A stretch of DNA of 64,000 nucleotides from Cohnella algarum (GCF_016937515.1 NZ_JAFHKM010000002.1:4583001-4647000), one strand, 5' to 3'. Shown: positions 7,801 to 20,379, counted from the stretch's first letter. Numbers and translations are program-made. Notes: a model not told the origin generated them from the letters alone.

Positions 7801-8208
7801 ATGAACGACGGGTCGACGAACGGGCGTCCCCGCGCCGGGAAACGCGCCGATCGCCGAAAACAGGCGGGAAGGGAAGCGGAAGAGGCGGCCGCCGCCTATC
7901 TGGCCGACCAAGGATTCGTCATCCTGGAACGGAATTGGCGCTGCCGGACGGGGGAGATCGATCTGATCGCGAAGGACGGGGAGAGGCTCGTCTTCGTGGA
8001 GGTGCGTTCCAGACGCGAATCATCCCGCTTCGGGACCGCCGTCGAGGCGGTAAACGCCCGCAAATGCGCCCGGGTTCGCGCCGTTGCGGGCGTTTACTTG
8101 TCGATGTCCCGCGCGGGTTCCAAGCCGATTCGCTTCGATGTCGTAGCCGTCACGTTCGCGGGCGACGGAGGCGTCGGCGAGCTGCGGCACATTGCCGGAG
8201 CGTTTTGA
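7801..8208 (+). CDS. YraN/UPF0102 family nuclease-like protein
   Basis: 135 residues. The core GREAEEAAAAYLADQGFVIL, then CRTGEIDLIAKDGERLVFVEV, matches the UPF0102 fold, related to Holliday-junction resolvase/restriction-endonuclease type nucleases, with the E..D...E-x-K/R-like acidic residues in GEIDLIA and VFVEVR. The ATG at 7801 follows GGAGGGGGAGG. It starts four bases after ylqH, so it belongs to the same transcript. It often neighbours rnhB and comM-like genes in bacteria. The biochemical role is unproven. Confidence 0.9.
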   Translation: MNDGSTNGRPRAGKRADRRKQAGREAEEAAAAYLADQGFVILERNWRCRTGEIDLIAKDGERLVFVEVRSRRESSRFGTAVEAVNARKCARVRAVAGVYLSMSRAGSKPIRFDVVAVTFAGDGGVGELRHIAGAF

Positions 8209-8229
8209 GAAGGACGGCGAACGCTCGCC

Positions 8230-9774
<1,545 letters not shown>

Positions 9775-9796
9775 GCCAAAAAAGCCTCCTTCTTTT

Positions 9797-9813
9797 TTAA
9801 CGTCATTCGTTAA
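9797..9813. promoter_or_regulatory. Inverted repeat in the comM leader, possible operator
   Basis: TTAACG-TCATT-CGTTAA is a perfect 6+6 inverted repeat just upstream of the comM ribosome binding site and about 55 bases downstream of the predicted transcription start. Confidence 0.35.
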
Positions 9814-9871
9814 CAAAGAAAGGTGCTTCCTTTTCCTTGACGGACCTCGCGGCTCCGCTTCGTTTATCCTC

Positions 9872-9900
9872 AGTCTAGCGCGCCGGAACCGGGCTGTCAA
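9872..9900 (-). promoter_or_regulatory. SigA-type promoter for comM
   Basis: On the minus strand TTGACA (9900-9895) and TAGACT (9877-9872) are separated by 17 bases, with a perfect -35 box. The predicted start is near 9866, giving a leader of about 90 bases. Confidence 0.8.
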
Positions 9901-10015
9901 TCGCTCGGCGCGTTCGCGTCTTCGGGCTTCAGCGCCGCCTTCCCGTCTCGCCGGACGGGAGGGGCGCGAGCATGAATCCCTCCTTTTTGGAAAATCTATT
10001 ACCGGCTGCCTGCTA

Positions 10016-10038
10016 TTTCATCGAATCCCGAGATGAAA
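10016..10038. repeat. Inverted repeat upstream of the sucC promoter
   Basis: TTTCATC-N9-GATGAAA, with arms of seven bases, about 65-85 bases upstream of the sucC -10 box. It could be a protein-binding site; no known operator was recognised. Confidence 0.3.
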
Positions 10039-10096
10039 CCATTGCCAAACGGAGCTAAAAAATTGATGAAAAACAGAGGAACGATCGGACAAATAG

Positions 10097-10105
10097 TGAT
10101 ACAAT
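10097..10105 (+). promoter_or_regulatory. Extended -10 promoter for sucCD
   Basis: TGATACAAT contains a TGn element directly before a TACAAT -10 box. No good -35 box lies 16-18 bases upstream, as expected of an extended -10 promoter. The start would be near 10112. Confidence 0.6.
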
Positions 10106-10179
10106 AGGGAAGGTTTCGGTACGATTCGTAAGTGCCGACATGTTCTTCAGAAGCGTGTTAAACGGGAGGATGCAGGATC

Positions 10180-11340
10180 ATGAATATTCATGAGTATCAA
10201 GGCAAGGAAGTCTTGAGACAGTACGGCGTCACCGTCCCTCGCGGGAAAGTCGCGTTCTCGGTCGACGAAGCGGTCAAAGCCGCCGAAGAGCTGGGCACGC
10301 CGGTCACGGTCGTCAAAGCGCAAATCCATGCGGGCGGCCGCGGCAAAGCGGGCGGCGTCAAAGTGGCGAAAGGTCTTGACCAAGTGCGCGAGTACGCCGA
10401 GCAAATTCTCGGCAAAGTGCTCGTCACCCACCAAACCGGCCCCGAAGGCAAAGAAGTGAAGCGTCTTCTTATCGAAGAAGGCTGCGACATTAAGAAAGAA
10501 TATTACGTCGGCCTCGTCGTCGACCGCGGCACGGGGCGCATCGTCGTGATGGCGTCCGAAGAAGGCGGCACCGAAATCGAAGAAGTCGCCGCGCACTCGC
10601 CCGAGAAGATCATCAAGGAAGTCGTCGATCCGGCGGTCGGCCTGCAAACGTTCCAAGCTCGCCGTCTCGCTTACGCGATCAACATCCCGAACGAATTGGT
10701 CAACAAGGCGGCCAAGTTCATCATGGCTTTGTATACCGCTTTCGTGGACAAGGATTGTTCGATTGCCGAGATCAATCCGCTCGTCGTCACGGGCGCGGGC
10801 GACGTCATGGCGCTTGACGCGAAGCTGAACTTCGACTCCAACGCCCTGTTCCGCCACAAGGACATTCTGGAACTGCGCGATTTGGACGAAGAGGACGAAA
10901 AGGAAATCCAGGCGTCCAAGTTCGACCTGAGCTACATCGCCCTCGACGGCAACATCGGCTGCATGGTCAACGGCGCGGGACTCGCGATGGCGACGATGGA
11001 CATCATCAAATATTACGGCGGCGAACCGGCGAACTTCCTTGACGTCGGCGGCGGCGCGACGAAAGAGAAAGTAACCGAAGCGTTCAAAATCATTTTGTCC
11101 GACGCGAACGTCAAGGGTATTTTCGTCAACATTTTCGGCGGCATCATGAAGTGCGACGTCATCGCCGAAGGCGTCGTGGCGGCCGCGCGCGAGCTCGGTC
11201 TGGACAAACCGCTCGTCGTCCGCCTCGAAGGCACGAACGTCCAACTGGGCAAAGAAATTTTGAACAACTCCGGGCTCAATATCGTAGCTGCGGATTCGAT
11301 GGCCGACGGCGCGCAAAAAATCGTGTCGCTCGTGAAATGA
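10180..11340 (+). CDS. sucC: Succinyl-CoA synthetase (ADP-forming) beta subunit
   Basis: 386 residues, the standard length. With SucD it interconverts succinyl-CoA and succinate with substrate-level ATP (or GTP) formation in the TCA cycle. The N-terminus [17 protein letters not shown], the ATP-grasp segment [19 protein letters not shown], and the C-terminal [19 protein letters not shown] and [14 protein letters not shown] are diagnostic. The ATG at 10180 follows CGGGAGGATG. sucD begins 31 bases later. Confidence 0.98.
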   Translation: MNIHEYQGKEVLRQYGVTVPRGKVAFSVDEAVKAAEELGTPVTVVKAQIHAGGRGKAGGVKVAKGLDQVREYAEQILGKVLVTHQTGPEGKEVKRLLIEEGCDIKKEYYVGLVVDRGTGRIVVMASEEGGTEIEEVAAHSPEKIIKEVVDPAVGLQTFQARRLAYAINIPNELVNKAAKFIMALYTAFVDKDCSIAEINPLVVTGAGDVMALDAKLNFDSNALFRHKDILELRDLDEEDEKEIQASKFDLSYIALDGNIGCMVNGAGLAMATMDIIKYYGGEPANFLDVGGGATKEKVTEAFKIILSDANVKGIFVNIFGGIMKCDVIAEGVVAAARELGLDKPLVVRLEGTNVQLGKEILNNSGLNIVAADSMADGAQKIVSLVK

Positions 11341-11371
11341 CAAGGGAGAACGAACCGGGGAGTGTGAAGTC

Positions 11372-12298
<927 letters not shown>

Positions 12299-12336
12299 TC
12301 GTAAAATAACAGCATAATCCGATTTAGCGGACAGGC

Positions 12337-12383
12337 AAGCAGCCTTCGGCTCTCCCCAGGGAGAGCGCGGGGGCTGCTTTTTT
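12337..12383 (+). terminator. Rho-independent terminator after sucD
   Basis: AAGCAGCC (12337-12344) pairs with GGCTGCTT (12372-12379), with an inner CTCTCCC/GGGAGAG hairpin, and six T residues follow. Confidence 0.9.
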
Positions 12384-12427
12384 CATTCCGTGCGGCGCAG
12401 GCCGCGCATGTTAGGGGGATTTGCACG

Positions 12428-13569
12428 ATGTCCACATTTCATCCGGACCGCGAGGTCGTCATCGCCATGCACGAGACGGAAGGCATAACGCACGACAAAA
12501 TCGATCGGCTGTTCACGGAGGGCGCCATCGACGGCGCGCGGTCGAGGCGGCCCGCGGATTGGCGGGACCTGGGCCTGCGGGCGAAGGAGGCCAAAGCGCT
12601 GGCCGAACGCCTGCGGCCGGAAGCGATCGAGGCGGCGATCCGGCGGCGGGAGAAGGCCGGAATATCGATCGTCACCGCGCTCGACGCGGGCTATCCGATG
12701 CAGCTGCGCCATACGCACCGGTTTCCGTGGGTTTTGTACTACATCGGGAATCTTGCGCTTGCGAGAAAATCATCCGTGGCCATCGTCGGAACGCGGTCGG
12801 CGACATCCTACGGGCGCCGCGTTGCCGAGGAGCTCGCCCTTGCCTGCTCGATGGCCGGTTTGGTCGTCGTCAGCGGCATGGCCAAGGGCATCGACGCCTG
12901 CGCCCATGCCGGCGCCCTGCAGGGACCGGCGGGCACCGTGGCGGTGCTCGGCGGCCCCGTCGACTCGCCTTATCCGCGGGAGAACGCGGGCTATACCGGC
13001 AAATTGCGGAGAGTGGGCTTGTTTTATCGGAAATTCCGCCGGATATGCCGGTGTATCCTTACTACTTCCCGCTGCGCAATCGAATTATCGCCGGCATATC
13101 GCTTGGCGTCGTCGTGGTCGAGGCCGGCGAGAAAAGCGGGGCTCTCCATACGGCGGCCTATGCGAACGATGCGTCCCGGGACGTGTTCGTCGTGCCCGGC
13201 CCGATTACGTCTCCGCGGAGCAAGGGCGGCTTGAAGCTGCTTCGGGAATCGTGGGCGAAGCCGGTTATCGAAGCCAAGGATATATTGGAAGAATACAAGC
13301 GGCAGCTCGGCGAGGGAAGCAAGCACCGAACAAAGCGGGACAAAGCCGGAGCCGGGCAGGCGGGGGACGCGGCGGAACAAGCCGAGCGGGCGGAACTGCC
13401 GCCGGAGGAGGCGGTTTTGTACGATCTGCTGCTGGACGGCCCGAAATCGATCGACGAGCTGCTCGCCGCAAGCGCCTTGGGCGCCGGGCGGCTCCATCAG
13501 TTGCTTCTGTCCCTGCAGCTCAAACAAAAAATCGAAAGCCGGCCGGGCTCCGTTTTCGCCGCGATTTAA
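12428..13569 (+). pseudogene. dprA: DNA-processing protein DprA (Smf), frameshifted in this sequence
   Basis: DprA loads RecA on incoming single-stranded DNA during transformation. From ATG 12428 the frame encodes the N-terminal SAM-like part, then the Rossmann core: VAIVGTRSATSYGRRVAEEL, VVSGMAKGIDACAHAGAL, GTVAVLGGPVDSPYPREN. At about 12985-12992 it derails; the expected LYRQIAESGLVLSEIPPD and PLRNRIIAGISLGVVVVEAG continue in the frame one base back, ending with a winged-helix DprA_WH-like tail at 13569. One base is missing in or near CGCGGG. The reconstructed protein is about 380 residues, normal for the family. The GTG or ATG choice upstream is not critical; ATG 12428 follows GGGGGAT weakly. 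Confidence 0.88.
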
Positions 13570-13762
13570 AGGCGAAAGCGACTTTCCCGAAGGCTCGCCG
13601 GAAATCCTTTTTCGTCCGGAATTTGACCGCGGGCTACGGGATGATATACGATGTTTCCGAAGCACATGAATCGGAAGTCCTTGCCCGCGTTCGCCAGGCG
13701 CCGGTAATTGCGCTTTGTTGCGAACAGGGCGGCGAATGCATTATGCTACAGATTAAGAGTTT

Positions 13763-13791
13763 ATGACACCAGTTTTCAGGATCCGTATATA
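13763..13791 (+). promoter_or_regulatory. Probable SigA-type promoter for topA
   Basis: ATGACA (13763-13768) and TATATA (13786-13791) are 17 bases apart; TATACT at 13788-13793 is an alternative -10. The dprA-topA gap of 290 bases otherwise holds only a doubtful 41-residue open frame (13641-13766). Confidence 0.5.
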
Positions 13792-13859
13792 CTGTCCTTT
13801 GCGAGGCCGCCGAAACGGCGGACGAAAGGACCTGTCGACCGTTGAGAGGAGGAGTGGAC

Positions 13860-15956
13860 GTGGCAGACTCATTGGTCATCGTCGAGTCGCCGGCCAAAGC
13901 CAAGACCATTGGCAAATATCTGGGCAGCAAATATATCGTCAAAGCGTCCATGGGCCACATTCGGGATTTGCCGAAAAGTCAAATCGGCGTAGAAGTGCAG
14001 AACGATTTTCAACCCAAATATATAACGATCCGCGGCAAGGGGAACGTCCTGAAGGAATTGAAGGACGCAAGCAAGAAGGTAAAGCACGTCTTTCTGGCGG
14101 CCGACCCCGACCGGGAGGGCGAAGCGATCGCCTGGCACTTGGCCCACTATTTGGAATTGAACGAAAACGACGCCTGCCGCGTCGTATTTAATGAAATAAC
14201 GAAGCAAGCGGTCAAGGACGCGTTCAAGACGCCCCGCCCGATCAACATGGACCTGGTCAACGCCCAGCAGGCGCGGCGCGTGCTCGACCGGCTCGTCGGC
14301 TACAAAATCAGTCCGCTTTTGTGGAAAAAGGTGAAAAAAGGCTTGAGCGCGGGCCGGGTGCAGTCGGTAGCCGTCAAGCTCATCATCGACCGGGAAAACG
14401 AGATCAAGGCGTTCGTGCCGGAGGAGTATTGGAGCATAACGGCCGTCCTTTCCAAGAACGGCTCCGAATTCGAAGCGAAATTCCACGCTTTGAATCAGGA
14501 GAAGAAGGAGCTCGGCAGCGAAGCCGAGGTCAATGCCGTTTTGGAGCAGATCGAAGGCGGCGCGTTCGTCGTGGGCGAAGTGAAGGAGAAGGAGCGCCAG
14601 CGCAATCCCTCTCCGCCGTTCATCACCAGTTCGCTGCAGCAGGAAGCGGCGCGCAAGCTCAATTTCCGCGCGGCCAAAACGATGCAAATCGCCCAGCAGT
14701 TGTACGAGGGCGTCGATCTCGGCAAGGAGGGCACGGTCGGTCTCATTACCTATATGCGTACCGACTCCACCCGGATTTCCCCGGTTGCCCAGGAGGAAGC
14801 CAAAGAGTACATCCTGGGCAAATTCGGCGAAAAGTATTACCCGGAAACGCCCCGCGTCTATGCGAAGAAGAACGCCAACGCCCAGGACGCGCACGAAGCG
14901 ATCCGTCCGACGTCCGTGCTGCGCGAACCCGATCAGGTCAAGCCGTATGTGACGCGCGACCAGCTGCGGCTGTACAAGTTGATATGGGAACGTTTCGTTT
15001 CCAGCCAAATGGCGTCCGCCGTCCTGGACACGATGACCGTCGATCTGCGCAACGGTCCGGCCGTATTCCGGGCCAACGGCTCGAAAATGAAATTCCCGGG
15101 ATTCATGAAGGTATACGTCGAGGGCAACGACGACGGCACGACCGAGGAGGACCGGCTGCTGCCGCCGCTCGAACCGTCCGACGAAGTCGAGACGAAAGGG
15201 ATCGAGCCGAAGCAGCACTTCACCCAGCCGCCTCCGCGGTTTACGGAAGCCCGGCTCGTGCGGACGCTCGAGGAGCTCGGCATCGGCCGGCCCAGCACGT
15301 ACGCGCCGACGCTTGAAACGATTCAAAAGCGGAATTACGTCGCGATCGAAGAGAAGAAGTTCGTCCCGACGGAGCTCGGCGAACTGGTCATCCAATTGAT
15401 GGAAGAGTTTTTCCCGGAAATTCTCGATGCCGAGTTTACGGCGCATATGGAGGACGATCTCGACCACGTCGAGGAAGGGAAGGAAAATTGGGTCGACGTC
15501 ATCGGCGAATTTTACAAATCGTTCGAAAAGCGGCTGGAGGTCGCGGAGGACGAAATGAAGGAAGTTGAAATCCGCGACGAGCCGTCGGACGAAATTTGCG
15601 ATAAATGCGGAAGTCCCATGGTTTACAAAATGGGGCGCTTCGGCAAGTTTCTCGCGTGCTCCGGGTTCCCGGAGTGCCGCAATACGAAGCCGATCGTCAA
15701 GGCGACCGGGGTCGCCTGCCCCAAGTGCGGCAAAGGCCATATCGTCGAACGCCGCAGCAAGAAGGGACGAATGTTCTACGGATGCGACCAGTATCCGGAA
15801 TGCGACTTCGTATCGTGGGATAGGCCGGTGGCCAAGGCTTGTCCGGACTGCGGCGGCCTGATGGTCGAGAAGCGAACGAAGGGCAACGTCATGTGGCAGT
15901 GCACGCAATGCGCCCACAACGAAGCGGCGCCGGAAACGGATGAGGCCGCCGAATGA
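13860..15956 (+). CDS. topA: DNA topoisomerase I
   Basis: 698 residues. The type IA enzyme relaxes negative supercoils. The Toprim domain opens with [20 protein letters not shown] and carries the acidic [13 protein letters not shown] motif. The catalytic tyrosine lies in [15 protein letters not shown]. Three C-terminal four-cysteine zinc ribbons follow, beginning near [22 protein letters not shown] and [11 protein letters not shown]. The open frame extends upstream to a TTG, but GTG at 13860 is ideally placed after AGAGGAGGAG and fits the family start. The neighbours dprA and trmFO are as in Bacillus. Confidence 0.97.
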   Translation: MADSLVIVESPAKAKTIGKYLGSKYIVKASMGHIRDLPKSQIGVEVQNDFQPKYITIRGKGNVLKELKDASKKVKHVFLAADPDREGEAIAWHLAHYLELNENDACRVVFNEITKQAVKDAFKTPRPINMDLVNAQQARRVLDRLVGYKISPLLWKKVKKGLSAGRVQSVAVKLIIDRENEIKAFVPEEYWSITAVLSKNGSEFEAKFHALNQEKKELGSEAEVNAVLEQIEGGAFVVGEVKEKERQRNPSPPFITSSLQQEAARKLNFRAAKTMQIAQQLYEGVDLGKEGTVGLITYMRTDSTRISPVAQEEAKEYILGKFGEKYYPETPRVYAKKNANAQDAHEAIRPTSVLREPDQVKPYVTRDQLRLYKLIWERFVSSQMASAVLDTMTVDLRNGPAVFRANGSKMKFPGFMKVYVEGNDDGTTEEDRLLPPLEPSDEVETKGIEPKQHFTQPPPRFTEARLVRTLEELGIGRPSTYAPTLETIQKRNYVAIEEKKFVPTELGELVIQLMEEFFPEILDAEFTAHMEDDLDHVEEGKENWVDVIGEFYKSFEKRLEVAEDEMKEVEIRDEPSDEICDKCGSPMVYKMGRFGKFLACSGFPECRNTKPIVKATGVACPKCGKGHIVERRSKKGRMFYGCDQYPECDFVSWDRPVAKACPDCGGLMVEKRTKGNVMWQCTQCAHNEAAPETDEAAE

Positions 15957-16027
15957 CGGAGGCCGGGTTTGCGGGCGCGGCGCCCGGGCGGCAGCGCGCC
16001 TTCGAACATTGCGGGAGGTAAAGGAAA

Positions 16028-17365
16028 TTGACGACGAAAACGACCGTGACGGTCGTCGGAGCGGGACTTGCGGGCAGCGAAGCGGCTTGGCAAATCGCCG
16101 CGCAAGGCGTTCCCGTCACGTTATACGAGATGCGGCCGCAGCGGCAGACGCCGGCGCATCATACGAGCCAATTCGCCGAGCTGGTGTGCAGCAACAGCTT
16201 GCGGGCGAACGGGCTGACCAATGCGGTAGGCGTGTTGAAGGAAGAAATGAGGCGGCTCGATTCGCTCATCCTGTCGGCGGCGGATCGCCACGCGGTGCCC
16301 GCGGGCGGAGCGCTTGCGGTGGACCGGGACGGGTTTTCCGGCGAGGTCACGGCAAGGCTGCGGGAGCACCCGCTCGTGACCGTCGTGCAGGACGAGGTGA
16401 CGCGAATCCCGCAGGACGGCATCGCGGTCATCGCCACGGGGCCGCTCACGTCGCCGGAGCTTTCGGAGCAAATCCGGGAGCTGCTCGGGGAAGAGTACTT
16501 TTATTTTTTCGACGCCGCCGCTCCGATCGTGGAGAAGGATTCTATCGACATGAGCAAGGTGTTCCTCGCGTCGCGGTATGACAAGGGCGAAGCGGCCTAC
16601 TTGAACTGCCCGATGAACGAGGAGGAGTTCGAGATTTTTTACGAGGCGCTCACGACGGCCGAAACGGCGGAAGTGAAGGACTTCGAGAAAAGCATGGTGT
16701 TCGAAGGCTGCATGCCGATCGAGGTGATGGCCGGGCGCGGCAAGCAGACGATGCTGTTCGGGCCGCTCAAGCCCGTGGGACTGATCGATCCGCGAACGGG
16801 CAAGCAGCCTTACGCGGTCATCCAGCTTCGCCAGGACAACGCGGCGGGCACGCTGTACAACCTGGTCGGGTTTCAGACGCATCTGAAATGGGGAGAGCAG
16901 AAACGGGTGTTCTCGCTTATCCCGGGGCTCGAGAACGCCGAATTCGTGCGCTACGGAGTCATGCACCGCAATACGTTTTTGAATTCGCCGAAGCTTCTCC
17001 GCCCGACGTACCAGTCCAACGTCCGCGAAACGCTGTTTTTCGCGGGGCAAATGACGGGCGTCGAAGGCTATGTCGAGTCCGCGGCTTCGGGACTTGTCGC
17101 GGGCATCAACGCGGGAAGGCTCGCCCGGGGGCTGGCGCCGGTCGTACCGCCCCAGGCGACGACGCTCGGCAGCATGTCGCATTACATTACGACCGCGGAT
17201 TTTCGCCATTTTCAACCGATGAACGCCAACTTTGGCTTGTTTCCACCGCTGGAGCGGCGAATTCGCGGCAAAAAGGAAAAGAACGAGGCCATTGCGGCCA
17301 GGGCGCTCGAACAAATCGAAAGCTTCAAGTCCGAATTGGCAAGCGGCGCCGGTTTCGCGACTTGA
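16028..17365 (+). CDS. trmFO: Folate/FAD-dependent tRNA (uracil-54-C5)-methyltransferase TrmFO
   Basis: 445 residues. TrmFO makes ribothymidine 54 in tRNA with methylenetetrahydrofolate and FADH2. The N-terminal dinucleotide fold [18 protein letters not shown], then [14 protein letters not shown] and [11 protein letters not shown], are typical, as is [20 protein letters not shown] near the C-terminus, which bears the family FAD contacts. The start is TTG at 16028, after GGGAGGTAAAGG. XerC/CodV, which follows trmFO in B. subtilis, is missing; hslV follows instead. Confidence 0.96.
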   Translation: MTTKTTVTVVGAGLAGSEAAWQIAAQGVPVTLYEMRPQRQTPAHHTSQFAELVCSNSLRANGLTNAVGVLKEEMRRLDSLILSAADRHAVPAGGALAVDRDGFSGEVTARLREHPLVTVVQDEVTRIPQDGIAVIATGPLTSPELSEQIRELLGEEYFYFFDAAAPIVEKDSIDMSKVFLASRYDKGEAAYLNCPMNEEEFEIFYEALTTAETAEVKDFEKSMVFEGCMPIEVMAGRGKQTMLFGPLKPVGLIDPRTGKQPYAVIQLRQDNAAGTLYNLVGFQTHLKWGEQKRVFSLIPGLENAEFVRYGVMHRNTFLNSPKLLRPTYQSNVRETLFFAGQMTGVEGYVESAASGLVAGINAGRLARGLAPVVPPQATTLGSMSHYITTADFRHFQPMNANFGLFPPLERRIRGKKEKNEAIAARALEQIESFKSELASGAGFAT

Positions 17366-17375
17366 ACAAGGCAGA

Positions 17376-17402
17376 AGGCAGCGGAAGCGAACCCGCTGCT
17401 TT
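17376..17402 (+). other. Stem-loop between trmFO and hslV
   Basis: GCAGCGG and CCGCTGC face each other across an eight-base loop near 17379-17400, followed by only three T residues. It may be a weak terminator or a transcript-stabilising stem. Confidence 0.4.
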
Positions 17403-17483
17403 GCCGCGTTACTCGGACCGTTATCATTCGGGCGGCCACGGGCTCGAATGCCATGCCGCCATTCATGCAAAGGAGCGATAGGG

Positions 17484-18026
17484 ATGGATATGAGCTTTCA
17501 CGCCACGACGATTTGCGCGGTGAGGCATAACGGAAAAGGCGCGATCGCCGGCGACGGGCAAGTCACGTTCGGCAACAGCATGGTCATGAAGCACACCGCC
17601 AAGAAGGTGCGCCGGCTGTACCGGGGACAAGTGCTGGCCGGATTCGCGGGATCGGTCGCCGACGCGATTACGCTGTTCGAGAAATTCGAGGGAAAGCTCG
17701 AGGAGCATCACGGCAATCTGCAGCGGGCGGCGGTGGAGCTCGCGAAAGACTGGCGTTCCGACCGCGTGCTGCGCAAGCTCGAGGCGATGATGATCGTCGT
17801 GGACGCGACCGGAATGCTGCTCCTTTCCGGCAACGGGGAAGTGATCGAGCCGGACGACGGAATTCTCGCGATCGGTTCCGGCGGGAGCTTCGCGCTGGCG
17901 GCGGCTCGCGCCCTGCAGCGGTTCTCGCCCCAACTGGAAGCGAAAGAAATCGCGCGCAACGCGCTGCAAATCGCCTCGGAAATTTGCGTGTATACGAACG
18001 ACAACCTGATCGTCGAAGAAATTTGA
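17484..18026 (+). CDS. hslV: ATP-dependent protease peptidase subunit HslV (ClpQ/CodW)
   Basis: 180 residues from ATG 17484. It is the proteasome-like peptidase that forms a two-ring core with Hsl[59 protein letters not shown] and [19 protein letters not shown] are diagnostic. Two starts compete. ATG 17484 has the better spacing from AAAGGAG (17470-17476) but yields Met-Asp-Met. ATG 17490 yields Met-Ser-Phe-His, which after methionine removal would expose an N-terminal serine, the catalytic residue reported for B. subtilis CodW. It is 24 bases upstream of hslU. Confidence 0.95.
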   Translation: MDMSFHATTICAVRHNGKGAIAGDGQVTFGNSMVMKHTAKKVRRLYRGQVLAGFAGSVADAITLFEKFEGKLEEHHGNLQRAAVELAKDWRSDRVLRKLEAMMIVVDATGMLLLSGNGEVIEPDDGILAIGSGGSFALAAARALQRFSPQLEAKEIARNALQIASEICVYTNDNLIVEEI

Positions 18027-18050
18027 TTTGCGAAAGCGAGGGAACAGGGG

Positions 18051-19444
18051 ATGAATGGACAATTTACGCCGCGCCAAATCGTCGCCGAACTGGATAAATA
18101 CATTGTCGGTCAAAAGCAGGCCAAGCGCTCCGTCGCGGTCGCGCTTCGCAACCGGTACCGGCGAAGCAAGCTCCCCGAAGCGCTTCGCGACGAGGTCGTG
18201 CCGAAAAACATATTGATGATCGGACCGACGGGCGTGGGCAAGACGGAAATCGCGCGCAGGCTCGCGAAGCTGGTGCAGGCCCCGTTCATCAAGGTCGAAG
18301 CGACGAAATTTACGGAAGTCGGCTATGTCGGACGGGATGTCGAATCGATGGTTCGCGATTTGGTCGAAACGGCCATTCGCATGGTCAAGGAAGAACGGAT
18401 GGAGAAAGTGAAGGACAAGGCGGAGCAGGCGGCGAACGACCGGCTGGTCGCGCTTCTCGTTCCTTCGAACGCGAAGCCGAAGCCGCAGCGCAACCCGTTC
18501 GAAATGCTGTTCGGGGCGGGCAGGCCGGGCAGCAGGAAGAAGCGGAGCCGCAGGATCCGTCGCTCGCGACCAAGCGTAGCGAAGCCAAGGCGAAGCTTGC
18601 CGCAGGCGAGCTGGAGAACGAGCTCGTGGAAATTGAAGTCGAGGACGCCGGCCCTTCGATGATGGATCTGTTCGCGGGAACGGGCCAGGAACAGATGGGA
18701 CAAAACATGCAGGAAATGTTCAGCCAGTTCATGCCGAAACGCCGCAAAAAACGCAAGCTCACGGTAAAGGAAGCAAGGAAGGTGCTTGCGGTCGAAGAAG
18801 CGGGCAAGCTGATCGACATGGACGACGTCATTTCGGAATCCGTCGGCAGGGCGGAACAGGCCGGCATAATCTTTATCGATGAAATCGATAAAATTGCAAG
18901 CGCAGGCCGCGGCCAAGGGCCGGACGTTTCGCGCGAAGGGGTGCAGCGGGATATTCTCCCGATCGTGGAAGGCTCAACGATCATGACCAAATACGGGCCC
19001 GTGAAGACGGATTACATTTTGTTCGTTGCCGCCGGCGCCTTTCATATCGCCAAGCCGTCCGACCTCATTCCCGAGCTTCAGGGCCGCTTTCCGATCCGGG
19101 TCGAGCTGTCGAGCCTGACCGACGAAGATTTCGTGCGCATTTTGACCGAACCGGAGAACGCGCTGACCAAGCAGTATGTCGCGTTGCTGTCGACCGAAGG
19201 AATCGAAGTCGAGTTTACGCCGGAAGCGATCGCGGAAATCGCAAAAATGGCGCAGGACGTGAATCGGAACACGGAAAACATCGGCGCGAGAAGGCTGCAC
19301 ACGCTGCTGGAGAAGCTGCTTGAAGATCTGTCTTTCGAGGCGCCGGAGCTCTCGCTCGGCCAATTTTCCATTACTCCTGAATATGTGAGGGAAAAATTGT
19401 CAACCATTGCAAGCAACCGGGACTTGAGCCAGTACATTCTTTAA
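18051..19444 (+). pseudogene. hslU: ATP-dependent protease ATPase subunit HslU (ClpY/CodX), frameshifted in this sequence
   Basis: This AAA+ unfoldase feeds HslV. The first half reads [20 protein letters not shown], then Walker [20 protein letters not shown] and [19 protein letters not shown]. At about 18520-18532, within the variable I-domain, the frame shifts back by one base. Beyond it the expected acidic linker ([20 protein letters not shown]), Walker [13 protein letters not shown], and the C-terminal sensor region [20 protein letters not shown] are intact to the stop at 19444. One base seems to be missing in a G-rich stretch (GGGGCGGGCAGGCCGGG). The corrected protein is about 464 residues, normal for HslU. 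Confidence 0.9.
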
Positions 19445-19480
19445 GGCGTTGCTTGTCGTTATGTAGGAGGATACAAAAAG

Positions 19481-20248
19481 ATGACGTTGCTCGGAAAAAC
19501 CCGTACGCTGAATACGCTGCTTCAAAAGGCGGCGGGAAAACCGCTTAACTTCCGCGAGATGGCGGAGGTGCTGGGCGAGACGCTGCAGGGCGGCGTTTTC
19601 GTCGTCAGCAGAAGGGGAAAAGTGCTCGGGGCCGCCCCGTCCCAGGACTTTCCCGAAGCGTGGCTTAGGCAGGAAGAATCAGACGAATTGCGGTTTCCGA
19701 ACGAGACGAACGATCGATTTTTGCGAATCGTCGAAACGGAATCCAACGCTTCCCCGTCTGAAATGCTCGTTCCGGTAGAGGCCGCGTTCAATGGTCAAAT
19801 CGTGACTATCGTCCCGATTATCGGCGGCGGAGACCGCCTGGGGACCCTTGTTCTCGCCCGGGAAAACCGGCAGTTCGGCGATGACGATCTCATCCTGGCG
19901 GAGTATGGCTCGACCATTATCGGGATGGAAATTTTGCGCGAGCGGGCCGAAGAGCGGGAGCTGGAGGCGCGCGGGAAAGCAGTCGTTACGATCGCGGTCA
20001 ATTCGCTTTCGTTCAGCGAGCTTGAGGCCGTGGAGCATATTTTGGAGGAATTGGAAGGCAAGGAAGGGCTTCTCGTCGCTTCCAAAATCGCCGACCGCGC
20101 CGGCATTACGCGATCCGTCATCGTCAATGCGCTGCGCAAGCTGGAGAGCGCCGGAGTCATCGACACGCGATCGCTGGGCATGAAAGGCACCTATATCCGC
20201 ATATTGAACTCCCGATTGCAAGATGAGCTGGCCTCGCGAAAACTTTAA
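19481..20248 (+). CDS. codY: GTP-sensing transcriptional pleiotropic repressor CodY
   Basis: 255 residues. CodY senses branched-chain amino acids through its N-terminal GAF domain (opening [20 protein letters not shown]) and GTP, and represses stationary-phase genes, motility among them in B. subtilis. The C-terminal winged helix-turn-helix is [20 protein letters not shown], with [20 protein letters not shown]. The ATG at 19481 follows TAGGAGGATAC. It ends the hslVU-codY unit; a strong terminator separates it from the flagellar genes. Confidence 0.97.
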   Translation: MTLLGKTRTLNTLLQKAAGKPLNFREMAEVLGETLQGGVFVVSRRGKVLGAAPSQDFPEAWLRQEESDELRFPNETNDRFLRIVETESNASPSEMLVPVEAAFNGQIVTIVPIIGGGDRLGTLVLARENRQFGDDDLILAEYGSTIIGMEILRERAEERELEARGKAVVTIAVNSLSFSELEAVEHILEELEGKEGLLVASKIADRAGITRSVIVNALRKLESAGVIDTRSLGMKGTYIRILNSRLQDELASRKL

Positions 20249-20256
20249 ATCCTTAT

Positions 20257-20315
20257 AAAAAAAGTCCTAATTTTCGGAATTAGTCCAATCTTGTTCCTAA
20301 GATTAGGACTTTTTT
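20257..20315 (+). terminator. Rho-independent terminator after codY
   Basis: A 14-bp stem (AAAAAAGTCCTAAT at 20258-20271 with ATTAGGACTTTTTT at 20302-20315) ends in a T tract. Two smaller hairpins inside, CTAATT/AATTAG and CCTAA/TTAGG, compete with it. Being A-rich on the left and T-rich on the right, it could work in both directions. Confidence 0.9.
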
Positions 20316-20339
20316 CTTATTGTCACATTTCACTCTGTC

Positions 20340-20379
20340 GGAGATGATTGTTCTTAGAAAATTTTAATTTGTCATCTCC
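20340..20379. promoter_or_regulatory. Inverted repeat in the fla/che upstream region
   Basis: GGAGATGA (20340-20347) and TCATCTCC (20372-20379) form a perfect 8+8 inverted repeat around an AT-rich 24-base centre containing TTAGAAAATTTTAATTT. The centre resembles a degenerate CodY box (TGTTCTTAGAAAAT, four mismatches to AATTTTCWGAAAAT). Since a terminator precedes it, the promoter of the flagellar operon should lie in 20316-20489; I could not identify it with confidence. Confidence 0.4.

Larger units (their letters stand above)
9775..10179. other. Divergent intergenic region between comM and sucC
   Basis: The 405 bases hold no convincing gene. From left to right they contain the comM leader with an inverted repeat (9797-9813), the minus-strand comM promoter (9872-9900), and a GC-rich stretch with CCCGTC/GACGGG (9942-9959). 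Next come GGAGGG/CCCTCC followed by TTTTT near 9960-9987, an inverted repeat TTTCATC-N9-GATGAAA (10016-10038), and the plus-strand sucC promoter near 10100. Confidence 0.7.

Noticed and set aside
9940..9985. A 14-codon minus-strand frame with a good AAGGAGG-type site (MLAPLPSGETGRRR)
   Set aside because: It lies upstream of the mapped comM promoter, so it cannot be a comM leader peptide, and it overlaps a hairpin that explains the AGGAGG-like bases.
9960..9987. GGAGGG/CCCTCC followed by T5 as a plus-strand terminator
   Set aside because: The stem has only six pairs with a 14-base loop, and no plus-strand transcript is expected to arrive there from yraN through the opposing comM gene.
13641..13766. 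A 41-residue plus-strand frame between dprA and topA (opening MIYDVSEAHESEVLARV)
   Set aside because: No ribosome binding site precedes it and it has no recognised relative; it may be a chance frame. It could be revisited with a conservation search.
13869..15917. A 682-residue minus-strand frame opposite topA
   Set aside because: It is a shadow of the conserved topA frame, with no ribosome site or known domain.
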